A stretch of 64,000 nt of DNA from assembly GCF_029094505.1 (NCBI RefSeq), contig NZ_CP119108.1, positions 186,001 to 250,000 of the forward strand. Reading direction: 5' to 3'. The notes under the pieces were generated by a model that was not told the DNA's origin, searched no databases, and worked only from the letters and a program-made list of their open reading frames with translations. This document shows, one piece after another, positions 1 to 7,645 of this stretch (positions are counted from its first letter, which is position 1; each line of letters starts with the position of its first letter). The position numbers and the translations under genes are program-made. The DNA comes from Microbacterium horticulturae (lineage in GTDB: Bacteria > Actinomycetota > Actinomycetes > Actinomycetales > Microbacteriaceae).

Positions 1-2
1 GT

Positions 3-569
3 GAGCTCGTGGCGATCCGCGGGCGGTCGGGTGCGGGAAAGAGCTCGCTGCTGACGATGCTCGGCGGGCTCGATGCGCCCGACGCCGGCCGCGTCGAGAT
101 CGGGGGCGTCGACCTTTACGGCCGCGAGGGCGCGTCGATGCTGGGCACCGAGGTGGCGAGCATCTTCCAGGGGTTCGGGCTGGTGCCGATCCTGTCAGCG
201 GCCGAGAACGTCGAGGTGCCGCTGCGGATCCGCAGGTCCCACCCCGCCGACCGCTCCCGCCGTGTCGCCGACGCACTGGCGGCGGTGGGGCTGGCCGAGC
301 ATGCCGCGCAGCGTCCGGCCGAGCTGTCGGGCGGGCAGCAGCAGCGCGTCGCCATCGCACGGGCGCTCGTGACTGAGCCGTCCGTGCTGCTGGCCGACGA
401 ACCGACGGGCCAGCTCGACTCGGAGACCGGCGCGCAGATCATGGCGCTGGTCGCGAGCCTCGTGCACGAGCGTGGCACCGCGGCGATCGTCGCGACGCAC
501 GACCCGGCGATGCTCGCGCGCGCCGACCGGGTGCTGCAGCTGCACGACGGGCACCTCAGCGCGGGGTGA
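3..569 (+). CDS. ABC transporter ATP-binding protein (5' end outside window)
   Basis: Nucleotide-binding subunit of an ABC transporter of the MacB/LolD type, energising an exporter or lipoprotein-release permease that would lie upstream. The reading frame is already open at the window edge and begins just before the Walker A motif (GRSGAGKS), so roughly the first 30-40 residues are missing. The Q-loop region (SIFQGFGLVP), the signature (LSGGQQQRVAIARAL), Walker B plus D-loop (LLADEPTGQLDS) and the switch histidine (VATHD) are all present, so the visible part looks functional. The usual Asn of the TGNLD motif is Gln. The next gene starts about 60 bp downstream on the same strand but is unrelated in function. 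Confidence 0.9.
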   Translation, partial: ELVAIRGRSGAGKSSLLTMLGGLDAPDAGRVEIGGVDLYGREGASMLGTEVASIFQGFGLVPILSAAENVEVPLRIRRSHPADRSRRVADALAAVGLAEHAAQRPAELSGGQQQRVAIARALVTEPSVLLADEPTGQLDSETGAQIMALVASLVHERGTAAIVATHDPAMLARADRVLQLHDGHLSAG

Positions 570-627
570 CGCGGCGACACACCCGCCTGGCCGGGCGCCG
601 CCCGCCGCGAGATGGCAGGATGCAGAC

Positions 628-1527
628 GTGACCATCGGCAGTGAGAACGATCTCGCGGCGCGGCTTCGCCTGGCCGCAGCGCAAGACGCCGGGCTGCAAC
701 CCATCGACTGGAGCGCCCTGCCTGCCGACGTCGAACGCGATGAGTTCGCGGCGCCCAGCGGCCCGCTCGCGCGCATCGCCCTCGGCCCGGTCGACGGTGA
801 GCGCGTCGTGCTCATGCCCGGGATGACCGGGTCGAAAGAAGATTTCGTGCGCGTGATGCCGTTGCTCGCGGCATCCGGATTCCGCGTCGAATCCTTCGAC
901 ATGGCGGGCCAGTACGAGTCCGGTGTGGCGGGCCCGCCGCCGGGCGGACATTACGCGATGGCGCTGTTCGAAGAAGACCTGCGTGCGGTTCTGGCCGCCG
1001 GACCTCCTGCGCACCTGCTCGGTTACTCGTTTGCGGGAACCGTCGCCGCCGCGGTCGCCGGCTCGCACCCCGAGCTCGTGCGCAGTCTCACTCTGCTGTC
1101 GACGACGCCGGCGGTCGGTCAGGCGCTTCGCGCCTTCAAGGTGCTGGGACCGTTCAGCGGCCTGCTGCCCTCGAGAGCGCTCGGGCGGCTGTTCGTCTGG
1201 GTGCTGCGACACAACGTGCATCGTGCACCGCTCGACCGCGCCGCGTTCGTGACGGCGCGATTCGACAAGACGCGCCTCGACAGCGTGATCGACATCTTCG
1301 ACCTCATGAAGCACACGCCCGACGTCGCGTCGGCGGTGCGGGCTCGCGGCGTCCCGACCCTCGTCGTCGCCGGGCGGCACGACGTCTGGCCGGTCGATGC
1401 GCACCGCGACTTCGCTGAACGTCTCGGCGGCAGGCTCGTCATCCTCGACGCCGGACACAGCCCGTGCGAGAGCGCGCCGCACCAGCTCGCGGAAGCCATG
1501 ACCGACTTCTTCGCCGCCGGCCGCTGA
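628..1527 (+). CDS. alpha/beta-fold hydrolase
   Basis: A 299-residue alpha/beta hydrolase of unknown substrate. Visible parts are the oxyanion-hole region (LMPGMTGSKEDF), the nucleophile elbow GYSFAG, a late acid loop (GRHDVWPV) and the catalytic His in DAGHSPCES, so the catalytic triad appears complete. The frame stays open further upstream, but I place the start at GTG 628. There is no clear Shine-Dalgarno sequence, and a CAGGAT hexamer ends 6 nt before the start, the same arrangement as at the leaderless genes in this window. Cytoplasmic; no signal peptide. Family membership is clear; the physiological role is not. Confidence 0.82.
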   Translation: MTIGSENDLAARLRLAAAQDAGLQPIDWSALPADVERDEFAAPSGPLARIALGPVDGERVVLMPGMTGSKEDFVRVMPLLAASGFRVESFDMAGQYESGVAGPPPGGHYAMALFEEDLRAVLAAGPPAHLLGYSFAGTVAAAVAGSHPELVRSLTLLSTTPAVGQALRAFKVLGPFSGLLPSRALGRLFVWVLRHNVHRAPLDRAAFVTARFDKTRLDSVIDIFDLMKHTPDVASAVRARGVPTLVVAGRHDVWPVDAHRDFAERLGGRLVILDAGHSPCESAPHQLAEAMTDFFAAGR

Positions 1528-1633
1528 CGCGGGGTGGATGCCGCGGCCCCGTGTCTTCGCCGCGGCGGGGCGCCGTGTGCCCTGTGCCGTGTGCCCCGGC
1601 TTGCGGCATCATCCCGAACTGATGCCACCCTCG

Positions 1634-1691
1634 TTCCGTCGTCGCAGATTACCGATTTTCCGGGCGAGAACGGTCATCCGTGACGACCGAA
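1634..1691. repeat. 58-bp palindromic repeat, copy A1
   Basis: Imperfect palindrome with arms TTCCGTCGTCGCAGATTACC and the complement of GGTCATCCGTGACGACCGAA around a short GC-rich centre. It lies between the convergent hydrolase and GT2 genes. Four further copies of exactly the same length occur in this window. RNA from either strand would fold into a long hairpin, so it may also terminate transcription. Confidence 0.85.
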
Positions 1692-1735
1692 CGAGCGGAG
1701 TGGATGCTGGGGCCCGCGGCATCCACCACGGGATC

Positions 1736-1793
1736 TTCCGTCGTCGCAGATTACCGATTTTTCGCGCGAGAACCGTCATCCGTGACGACCGAA
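1736..1793. repeat. 58-bp palindromic repeat, copy A2
   Basis: Second copy, starting 102 bp after A1 in the same orientation. It overlaps the 3' end of the GT2 gene and supplies that gene's last codons and its stop codon. Confidence 0.85.
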
Positions 1794-2539
1794 CGAGCGC
1801 GGCGGCGAGCCCGGAGCACCGTGCGGCGGCGGCGCCGGCGCTCCCGCCAACCGATCTCGCGCAGGTTCAGCGTGATGTCGTGGAACGCCCACGACGCCCG
1901 GCGCTTGAACCCTGCGACGTTCTGGAACGGCCGCGCCGACACGCCCACGTGCAGCTCGGCGTCGTACTCGACGCGCATGTCGGCGTCGAGCGTCATCGTG
2001 ATCTCGAGGTCGTCGTGCACGTGCGGATCGTCGAGGTGCACGCGGTCGCGGACGCGCTCCCACACGGCTTGGCGCAGTGCGAAGTTCGACCCGAACACGG
2101 GCTGCTGCCCTGCCATGATGCGCACGAACCAGAAGTATCCGGCGAGATAGACGTGCCCGCCGACCCAGCGCCAGAAGCGTCCGGCGCCGTAGAACTCTCC
2201 CGTGCCGGTGAGGCCGGCCAGCTCGGGGTCGGTGTCGAACCGCTCGGCGACGCGGGCTGTCCAGTGCGGATCAGGCCGGGAATCGGCATCCAGTCTCCCG
2301 ATCACCTCGCCGACCGCGGTGTCGAACCCGGCGGCGGTGGCGCGCAGCACGCCACGGCGCGGTTCCGATACGACACGCGCGCCGGCGGCCCGCGCGACGG
2401 CCACGGTGTCGTCGGTCGAGCCGTTGTCGACCACGATGATCTCGTCGGGCGCCCGCGTCTGCGCGGCCAGGCACCGCAGGCACTCACGCAGCATGGCGGC
2501 GTCGTTCAGCGACGGGACGACGACGCTCACGGTGCTCAT
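1751..2539 (-). CDS. glycosyltransferase family 2
   Basis: A 262-residue GT-A-fold glycosyltransferase that would move a sugar from a nucleotide donor to an unknown acceptor. The N-terminus carries the GT2 start (VSVVVPSLNDAAML), the nucleotide-binding VDNGSTDDT and a metal-binding DAD in RLDADSRP; a later HDDLE resembles the acceptor/catalytic region. An aromatic stretch around residues 125-145 (VYLAGYFWFVRIM) could touch the membrane. The last residues (about SVVTDDGSRAKNR) are encoded by repeat copy A2, so the native C-terminus was probably replaced or extended. The ATG at 2539 has no Shine-Dalgarno but has TAGGCT 7 nt upstream, which fits leaderless translation. Confidence 0.88.
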   Translation of the reverse strand: MSTVSVVVPSLNDAAMLRECLRCLAAQTRAPDEIIVVDNGSTDDTVAVARAAGARVVSEPRRGVLRATAAGFDTAVGEVIGRLDADSRPDPHWTARVAERFDTDPELAGLTGTGEFYGAGRFWRWVGGHVYLAGYFWFVRIMAGQQPVFGSNFALRQAVWERVRDRVHLDDPHVHDDLEITMTLDADMRVEYDAELHVGVSARPFQNVAGFKRRASWAFHDITLNLREIGWRERRRRRRTVLRARRRARSVVTDDGSRAKNR

Positions 2540-2546
2540 CGTCGCC

Positions 2547-2552
2547 AGCCTA
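2547..2552 (-). promoter_or_regulatory. -10 element of leaderless promoter (GT2 gene)
   Basis: On the minus strand the hexamer reads TAGGCT and is followed by exactly 7 nt and then the ATG of the GT2 gene. Such spacing puts the transcript start at the start codon. A good -35 box is not obvious. Confidence 0.5.
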
Positions 2553-2665
2553 CGGCCACCGGCGCGTCTGGTCGGTGTGTGGAGGGCCGTTTCGGCCCGC
2601 GCCGCTCGCGCAACGTCCGGGGCGGTGTGCTTATCCCCAGGAGGGCGCGAGAACCCCTGGGCGTC

Positions 2666-2698
2666 GTTTCGACTCGCTTCGCTCGCTCAGCGACCGGG
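2666..2698. repeat. GTTGAGCGAGCG-family repeat, copy B1 (single arm)
   Basis: Reads GTTTCGACTCGCTTCGCTCG followed by CTCAGCGACCGGG, one arm of the second dispersed repeat family. No full partner arm is seen nearby. It lies in the 225-bp space between the divergent GT2 and LLM genes. Confidence 0.75.
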
Positions 2699-2764
2699 CC
2701 ACCCCATTTCCATACGCGGGAATACATGCGCCCGCGCCCTGGTTGCCGCCACCGGAGGAATCCC

Positions 2765-5008
2765 TTGGACTACGGACACCCGCTGCGCTTCGGCGTCTTC
2801 ATCACCCCCGCGAACGCGCAGCCGCAGGCGCCGGTCGCGCTCGCCCGCCACGCCGAGACATCGGGTCTCGACCTCGTGACCTTTCAGGACCACCCGTACC
2901 AGCCGGCGTTCCTCGACACGTGGACGCTGCTGTCGTACGCGGCGGCGCAGACCGAGAGCATCCATCTCGCTCCCAATGTGCTCAACCTGCCGCTGCGCCC
3001 GCCGCTCGTCGTCGCGCGCGCGGCCGCGAGCCTCGATCTGCTGAGCGGCGGTCGCTTCGATCTCGGCCTGGGCTCGGGCGCCTTCTGGGACGCCATCGAG
3101 GCCATGGGCGGGCGCCGGCTCACCCCCGGCCAGGCTGTTTCGGCGCTGGAAGAGGCCATCGGACTGATCCGTCAGTCGTGGGATGCCGCGACCCGTGGCG
3201 GCATCTTCGAAGAGGGCGCCTACTACCGGGCTCACGGCGCGAAGCGCGGTCCGCGTCCGGCACACGACATCCCCATCTGGCTGGGCGCGTACAAGCCGCG
3301 CATGCTCGCGCTCACCGGCCGGCTCGCCGACGGCTGGCTGCCCTCGCACGGCTACATGAAGCCGGGCGACCTCGCGGCCGGAAATGCGCGCATCGACGAT
3401 GCCGCAGCCGGTGTCGGGCGCGACCCGCACGAGATCCGCCGGCTGCTGAACATCGGCGGCCCCTCGGGCGACGTGCAGGGCTGGGTCGAGCAGCTCGCGC
3501 AGCTGACCCTCGACGACGGGATCGGCACCTTCATCCTCGCCGCCGACGACGCGGGCTCGATCCAGGCGTTCGGTGAGGAGATCGCCCCGGCCGTGCGCGA
3601 GCTCGTCGCACAAGAGCGCGCCGGCCGCGGCATCGCGCCGGCGTCGACGCGCTCAGCCGCGGCGCTCGCCGCCCGTCGCAGCGGCATAGCGTACGACGAC
3701 GTGCCTGCAGGTCTCCATGTCATCGAGCCCGGCGACTTCGACTACGCCGACGTGCAATCGACCTACATGCGCGGCGGCGAGCCGGGCATCGTCCTGCAGC
3801 CCGACTCGCCGGCACAGGTGGCCGCAGCGCTCGCCTTCGCGCGCCGGCATTCCGACCTTCCGCTCGCCGTCCGCAGCGGGGGCCACGGCATCTCCGGACG
3901 TTCCACGAACGACGGTGGCATCGTCATCGACCTGCGTCGCCTGAACGACATCGAGGTCATCGACGAAGCCCGGCGCCTGGTGCGCATCGGTCCCGGCGCC
4001 CGCTGGATGGAGGTCGCCGCCGTCCTCGCCGAGCACGGCTGGGCGCTCAGCTCGGGCGACTACGGTGCGGTCGGCGTCGGGGGACTCGCCACAGCGGGCG
4101 GCATCGGTTGGCTCGCCCGCGAGCACGGCCTGACCATCGACCACGTGCGCGCGGTCGAGGTGGTGCTCGCCGATGGCATGATCGAGCGGGTGGATGCCGC
4201 ATCCGACCCCGAGCTGTTCTGGGCGATGCGCGGCGCAGGCGCGAACATGGGCATCGCGACCGCGTTCGAGTTCGAGGTCGACGAGGTCGGCCCGCTCGGG
4301 TTCGCGCGGCTGGTGTTCGATGCGTCCGACACCGCCGACTTCCTCGTGCGCTGGGGGCAGACCGTGCAGGCCGCGCCGCGCGAGGTGACGAGCTTCCTGA
4401 TCATGGGCCCGCGCCGGCCCCGACAGCCGCAGGTCGCGCACGTCATGGCGATGGTCGACCGCTCCGAGCCCGACGACATCGTCGCGGCGCTGCAGCCGTT
4501 TGCGCAGCTGGGCCCGCTGCTCGACCAGCAGGTGCAGTTGACCTCGTACGCCCAGGTCATGTCGAACGCCGACATCGGCCCGCAGCATGGCGCCGGCGAG
4601 CCGCTGGCGCGCTCGGCCCAGCTCGACGAGATCACACCGGCTGCGGCATCCCTCATCGAAGGGATGCTGGACGCCGGCGACTCGTACTTCTTCCAGATCC
4701 GGTCGGTGGGCGGGGCCGTGGCCGATGTGCCCGAAGACGCCACCGCCTATGCGCACCGGCAGGCGGCGTTCTCGGCCGTCGCGTTCGGGGCCGATCCGCA
4801 GCGGCTCGACGTGCACTGGCGCGAGCTCGCCGCGCATGCGCGCGGCGTCTACCTGAGCTTCGACTCGACGCTGCGACCCGAGCGGATCGGCGAGGCGTTC
4901 CCGCCCGCCCACCTCGCGCGCCTGCGCGCTATCAAGGCGCGAGTCGACCCGGACGGGGTGTTCTCCGACAACTTCGCGATTCCGCCCGAGGAGGGCGTGA
5001 CCGGCTGA
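2765..5008 (+). CDS. LLM-class flavin oxidoreductase fused to FAD-linked (BBE-type) oxidase
   Basis: A 747-residue two-domain flavoprotein. Residues 1 to about 290 form a luciferase-like (LLM) TIM-barrel monooxygenase (FGVFITPANAQ; LDLLSGGRFDLGLGSG), the FMN/F420-dependent type. Residues about 310 to 747 form a PCMH/FAD-binding_4 oxidase with the His-bearing RSGGHGISGRS (about residue 370) that normally holds FAD covalently, and a C-terminal BBE segment (VDPDGVFSDNFAIPP). The Cys that makes a second covalent FAD bond in bicovalent relatives is absent (SSGDYGAVGVGG). I chose TTG 2765 because GGAGGAA lies 4 nt before it; ATG 2726 is the alternative. No stop or frameshift separates the domains, so this is a real fusion. 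Substrate unknown. Confidence 0.85.
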   Translation: MDYGHPLRFGVFITPANAQPQAPVALARHAETSGLDLVTFQDHPYQPAFLDTWTLLSYAAAQTESIHLAPNVLNLPLRPPLVVARAAASLDLLSGGRFDLGLGSGAFWDAIEAMGGRRLTPGQAVSALEEAIGLIRQSWDAATRGGIFEEGAYYRAHGAKRGPRPAHDIPIWLGAYKPRMLALTGRLADGWLPSHGYMKPGDLAAGNARIDDAAAGVGRDPHEIRRLLNIGGPSGDVQGWVEQLAQLTLDDGIGTFILAADDAGSIQAFGEEIAPAVRELVAQERAGRGIAPASTRSAAALAARRSGIAYDDVPAGLHVIEPGDFDYADVQSTYMRGGEPGIVLQPDSPAQVAAALAFARRHSDLPLAVRSGGHGISGRSTNDGGIVIDLRRLNDIEVIDEARRLVRIGPGARWMEVAAVLAEHGWALSSGDYGAVGVGGLATAGGIGWLAREHGLTIDHVRAVEVVLADGMIERVDAASDPELFWAMRGAGANMGIATAFEFEVDEVGPLGFARLVFDASDTADFLVRWGQTVQAAPREVTSFLIMGPRRPRQPQVAHVMAMVDRSEPDDIVAALQPFAQLGPLLDQQVQLTSYAQVMSNADIGPQHGAGEPLARSAQLDEITPAAASLIEGMLDAGDSYFFQIRSVGGAVADVPEDATAYAHRQAAFSAVAFGADPQRLDVHWRELAAHARGVYLSFDSTLRPERIGEAFPPAHLARLRAIKARVDPDGVFSDNFAIPPEEGVTG

Positions 5009-5055
5009 GCGCGCCCGTGGGTCCGGGCGCCGGGCTCCGGGCGCCGCGTGACGGG

Positions 5056-5475
5056 CTAACGCGCGGCGTCGCGCAGGTGCCGGCTCTCGTGGCCGAGCAC
5101 CTTGACCATCACGCCGCGGCGGCGCAGCTCGGCAAGGGTGCGGTTCTCCTCATCGCGCGAACGGCCGAGCGCGTGGATGCTCGCCACGACCACGACGTCG
5201 CCGTTCTGCAGCGTGCCGAACAGGCGGACCAGCCGCTCTTCCCAGCTCTCGAGCGTCTCGGGAGAGGGATGCCGGAACCCCTCGATCGGCACGCCGAAAC
5301 GCGTCAGGTCGTCACGCTGCTGCTTGATCGACGGCATGTCGTCGCGTGCGACGACGACGCCGACCAGGCGCGACCCGGTCGGGCGTGCCTGCCACCAGTC
5401 GCGGTCGCTCTGCAACTGCTCGAAGCACTCCGGGCATTCTGCCGCCACGTGCTCCGCAGGACCGCTCTCGTTCAT
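5056..5475 (-). CDS. resolvase-fold protein without catalytic serine
   Basis: A 139-residue protein. After a short Cys-containing start (ECPECFEQ), residues about 35-135 follow the N-terminal domain of serine recombinases: a first strand with Q-rich helix (KQQRDDLTRFGV), a central GDVVVVASIHALGRSRDE that matches the resolvase GD.lvvwklDRLgRs motif, and LRRRGVMVKVL. The catalytic Ser motif (usually YxRVS) reads VVVARDD, so strand exchange is not expected, and there is no DNA-binding C-terminal domain. ATG 5475 is preceded by GGGGAGAA. It may be a domesticated recombinase domain with a structural or regulatory role. Downstream is the convergent LLM fusion gene. Confidence 0.7.
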   Translation of the reverse strand: MNESGPAEHVAAECPECFEQLQSDRDWWQARPTGSRLVGVVVARDDMPSIKQQRDDLTRFGVPIEGFRHPSPETLESWEERLVRLFGTLQNGDVVVVASIHALGRSRDEENRTLAELRRRGVMVKVLGHESRHLRDAAR

Positions 5476-5565
5476 GACTCTATTCTCCCCCGCGCCACCG
5501 ACACTGACGAGCGTTTGGACTCGGGCGCGCTGCGCGCGCCGCTTGCGGGGCGACCGGCTCTGAAT

Positions 5566-5623
5566 TTCGGTCGTCACGGATTACCGATTTTCCCGCCGAA
5601 AGCCGTCATTCGTGACGACCGAA
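5566..5623. repeat. 58-bp palindromic repeat, copy A3
   Basis: Third copy, with arms TTCGGTCGTCACGGATTACC and GCCGTCATTCGTGACGACC, between the resolvase-fold gene and the antiporter gene. Confidence 0.85.
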
Positions 5624-5658
5624 CGGTGGAAGACGGGGTCGTTGACTGAGCGGCGCGG

Positions 5659-5690
5659 GTCGAAGCGACGAAATGTCGAAGCGACGAAAT
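5659..5690. repeat. 16-bp tandem duplication
   Basis: GTCGAAGCGACGAAAT occurs twice head-to-tail (5659-5674 and 5675-5690), just after a degenerate B-family arm (GGTCGTTGACTGAGCGGCG). It ends 16 bp from the 3' end of the antiporter gene. It probably records slippage within a decayed repeat. Confidence 0.8.
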
Positions 5691-5706
5691 GTCGCAACGT
5701 CGACCC

Positions 5707-7464
5707 TCACTCGTCTTCGAGGCGCAGGCGCAGGCTCATCTCGTCGGCGTCGAGCTCGGCCAGCGCATGGCGCAGGGTCGCCGAGCTGTACGACCCGCCG
5801 TGCGAGAGGTCGGCCAGCGACCGCCGCATCGCGGTGATCGAGATGAGCCGCAGTTCGAGCATCTCGCGGGCGACCGCCGAGCGATCGTCGCTGGGCGGGG
5901 CGCTCATCTGATCGCGCAGGCGCTCGGTCAGCTGCGGAGTGAACGGGGCGCCGTCGTGCTTTCGCAGCTCGGTCGAGCTCAGCGCCTGAGCACTCGCGGC
6001 GCGCAGCGCGGCATCCAGACGCGCCTTCTCGCCCGCCAGCGGCGACTCTTCGCCGGTGTTGGCCAGCCCCAGGATCCGCACCACCCAGGGCAGGGTGAAC
6101 CCCTGCATCATCAGGCTGATCAGCGCCACGAGGAACGCGACGAACACCAGCAGCGCCCGGTGGTCGATGCCCTCGCGTGGCAGCGTCTGAGCGGCCGCGA
6201 GCGTGACGACACCGCGCATGCCCGCCCACACCAGGATCGTCCCGTTGCGCCAGCCCACCGGCTGTGACTGGTAATAGTCGAAGTCGGCGATCAGGCGGTT
6301 GACCCGCGTGCGCATCGTGTCCACGCGGCGCTGCTGCCGCGCGGGATCGGACGGTGCTCCGCGTCCCTGAGGAAAGGGGATGCTGCCGTCCTCGAGGCCG
6401 TCGAGCCGTTCGCTGAAGTGGGTGAGGCGGTCGCGGTCGAGGCGGTCCGCGCGTCGCGACTGCCCCCACACGACGAGCGACACGTACGCGGTGCGCACCA
6501 GCAGCACGATCGCGAGAGCCACCAGCGCCAGCCACACGCCCTGCCAGACCGCGTGCCCGAACGAGCCGACATCGGCGATGGTCTGCTCGAGGATGTCGCG
6601 CAGCTCGAGCCCCATCACCAGGAACACGGCGCCCTCGAGCACCTGCTCGATCGTGCGCCAGTTGAGATTGTCGCTCAGCCGCTGCTCGGGGGTCAGCCGG
6701 CGGCGCGAGCCCTGCCCGGCCACGATGCCCGCGACCACTGCGGCCACCAGACCCGAACCGCCGAGGTGCTCGGTGGGAAGGTACGCGAGGAACGGCGCGC
6801 AGAAGCTGATCGCGGTGTTGGCGGCCGCGCCGCCGATCCACTCCCGCAGCATCAGCACGACCCAGCCGACGATGGCGCCGACGATGAGGGCGGCGACCAC
6901 ACCCCACGCGAACGTGCCGATCGCGCCCCAGACGGAGAAGCCGCCGGCGATGGCGGCCACGGCCGTGCGCAGCAGCACGAGGGCCGTCGCGTCGTTCAGC
7001 AGGCTCTCGCCCTCGAGCATCGTCACCACGCGCGGCGCGATACCCAGCCGTTTAGCGATGGAGGTGGCCACGGCATCCGTCGGGGAGAGGATAGCTCCCA
7101 GCGCGATGCCCACCGGCAGGCTCACGCTCGGGATGACGAGCCAGAAGAACACGCCCAGCACTATGGCACTGACCAGCACCAGCACGACGGCCATGCCGGC
7201 GATGGGTCCGAAGTCTCTCCGGAACTCGATGGCCGGGAGTTTGACTGCCGCCGAGTACAGCAGCGGGGGCAGCACACCCACCAGGATCCACTCGGGCGGG
7301 ATCGGCGGGATGTCGACGAACGGCAGCACCGAGATGATGAGGCCCACGGCGACCAGCAGGAGCGGGCCGGCCACGCCCAGCCGTTGTGCGAGCGTGTTGA
7401 TGACGACGATGACGATCACGCCGGCGACCGCGATGACCAGTCCGAGCAGCAGGGGGTCTTCCAT
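5707..7464 (-). CDS. Na+/H+ antiporter, CPA1 family
   Basis: A 585-residue integral membrane cation/proton antiporter for Na+ export and pH control. About twelve hydrophobic segments run from residue 5 to about 410, including LILGLV-type helix 1, a conserved LSPTDAVATS and LEGESLLNDATALVL block (the acidic ion-binding region of CPA1/NhaP exchangers), and MRGVVTLAAAQTL. A hydrophilic C-terminal tail of roughly 130 residues, rich in Arg, Glu and Leu, fits a cytoplasmic regulatory domain. The ATG at 7464 has a strong GAGGAGG 4-5 nt upstream, so the longer upstream frame is not used. It is divergent from the iminopeptidase gene. Confidence 0.9.
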   Translation of the reverse strand: MEDPLLLGLVIAVAGVIVIVVINTLAQRLGVAGPLLLVAVGLIISVLPFVDIPPIPPEWILVGVLPPLLYSAAVKLPAIEFRRDFGPIAGMAVVLVLVSAIVLGVFFWLVIPSVSLPVGIALGAILSPTDAVATSIAKRLGIAPRVVTMLEGESLLNDATALVLLRTAVAAIAGGFSVWGAIGTFAWGVVAALIVGAIVGWVVLMLREWIGGAAANTAISFCAPFLAYLPTEHLGGSGLVAAVVAGIVAGQGSRRRLTPEQRLSDNLNWRTIEQVLEGAVFLVMGLELRDILEQTIADVGSFGHAVWQGVWLALVALAIVLLVRTAYVSLVVWGQSRRADRLDRDRLTHFSERLDGLEDGSIPFPQGRGAPSDPARQQRRVDTMRTRVNRLIADFDYYQSQPVGWRNGTILVWAGMRGVVTLAAAQTLPREGIDHRALLVFVAFLVALISLMMQGFTLPWVVRILGLANTGEESPLAGEKARLDAALRAASAQALSSTELRKHDGAPFTPQLTERLRDQMSAPPSDDRSAVAREMLELRLISITAMRRSLADLSHGGSYSSATLRHALAELDADEMSLRLRLEDE

Positions 7465-7590
7465 CGGTCCTCCTCGCGATGCGGATGTGGGAGGGAGAGC
7501 GGCACCGCGCGTCCTCTGTGCGAACCGCCGCGGAATGTCCACCGATCGGGCATATGCGGGCTGCGGCATCCTCGCCCCGGCGGTGCGCTC

Positions 7591-7606
7591 GCGATAACGT
7601 TATCGC
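7591..7606. promoter_or_regulatory. 16-bp perfect palindrome, candidate LacI-type operator
   Basis: GCGATAACGTTATCGC is perfectly self-complementary with a central CG, the form favoured by LacI/GalR-family repressors. It lies between the divergent antiporter and iminopeptidase genes and 40 bp before the preferred iminopeptidase start. No LacI-family gene is present in this window. Confidence 0.5.
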
Positions 7607-7645
7607 ATGACGTTCACCGGAAATCTGAACGTCCGGGGGGAAATT

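Noticed and set aside
3653..4912. 419-codon minus-strand frame opposite the FAD oxidase domain
   Set aside because: Antisense shadow; no motif and no ribosome-binding site.
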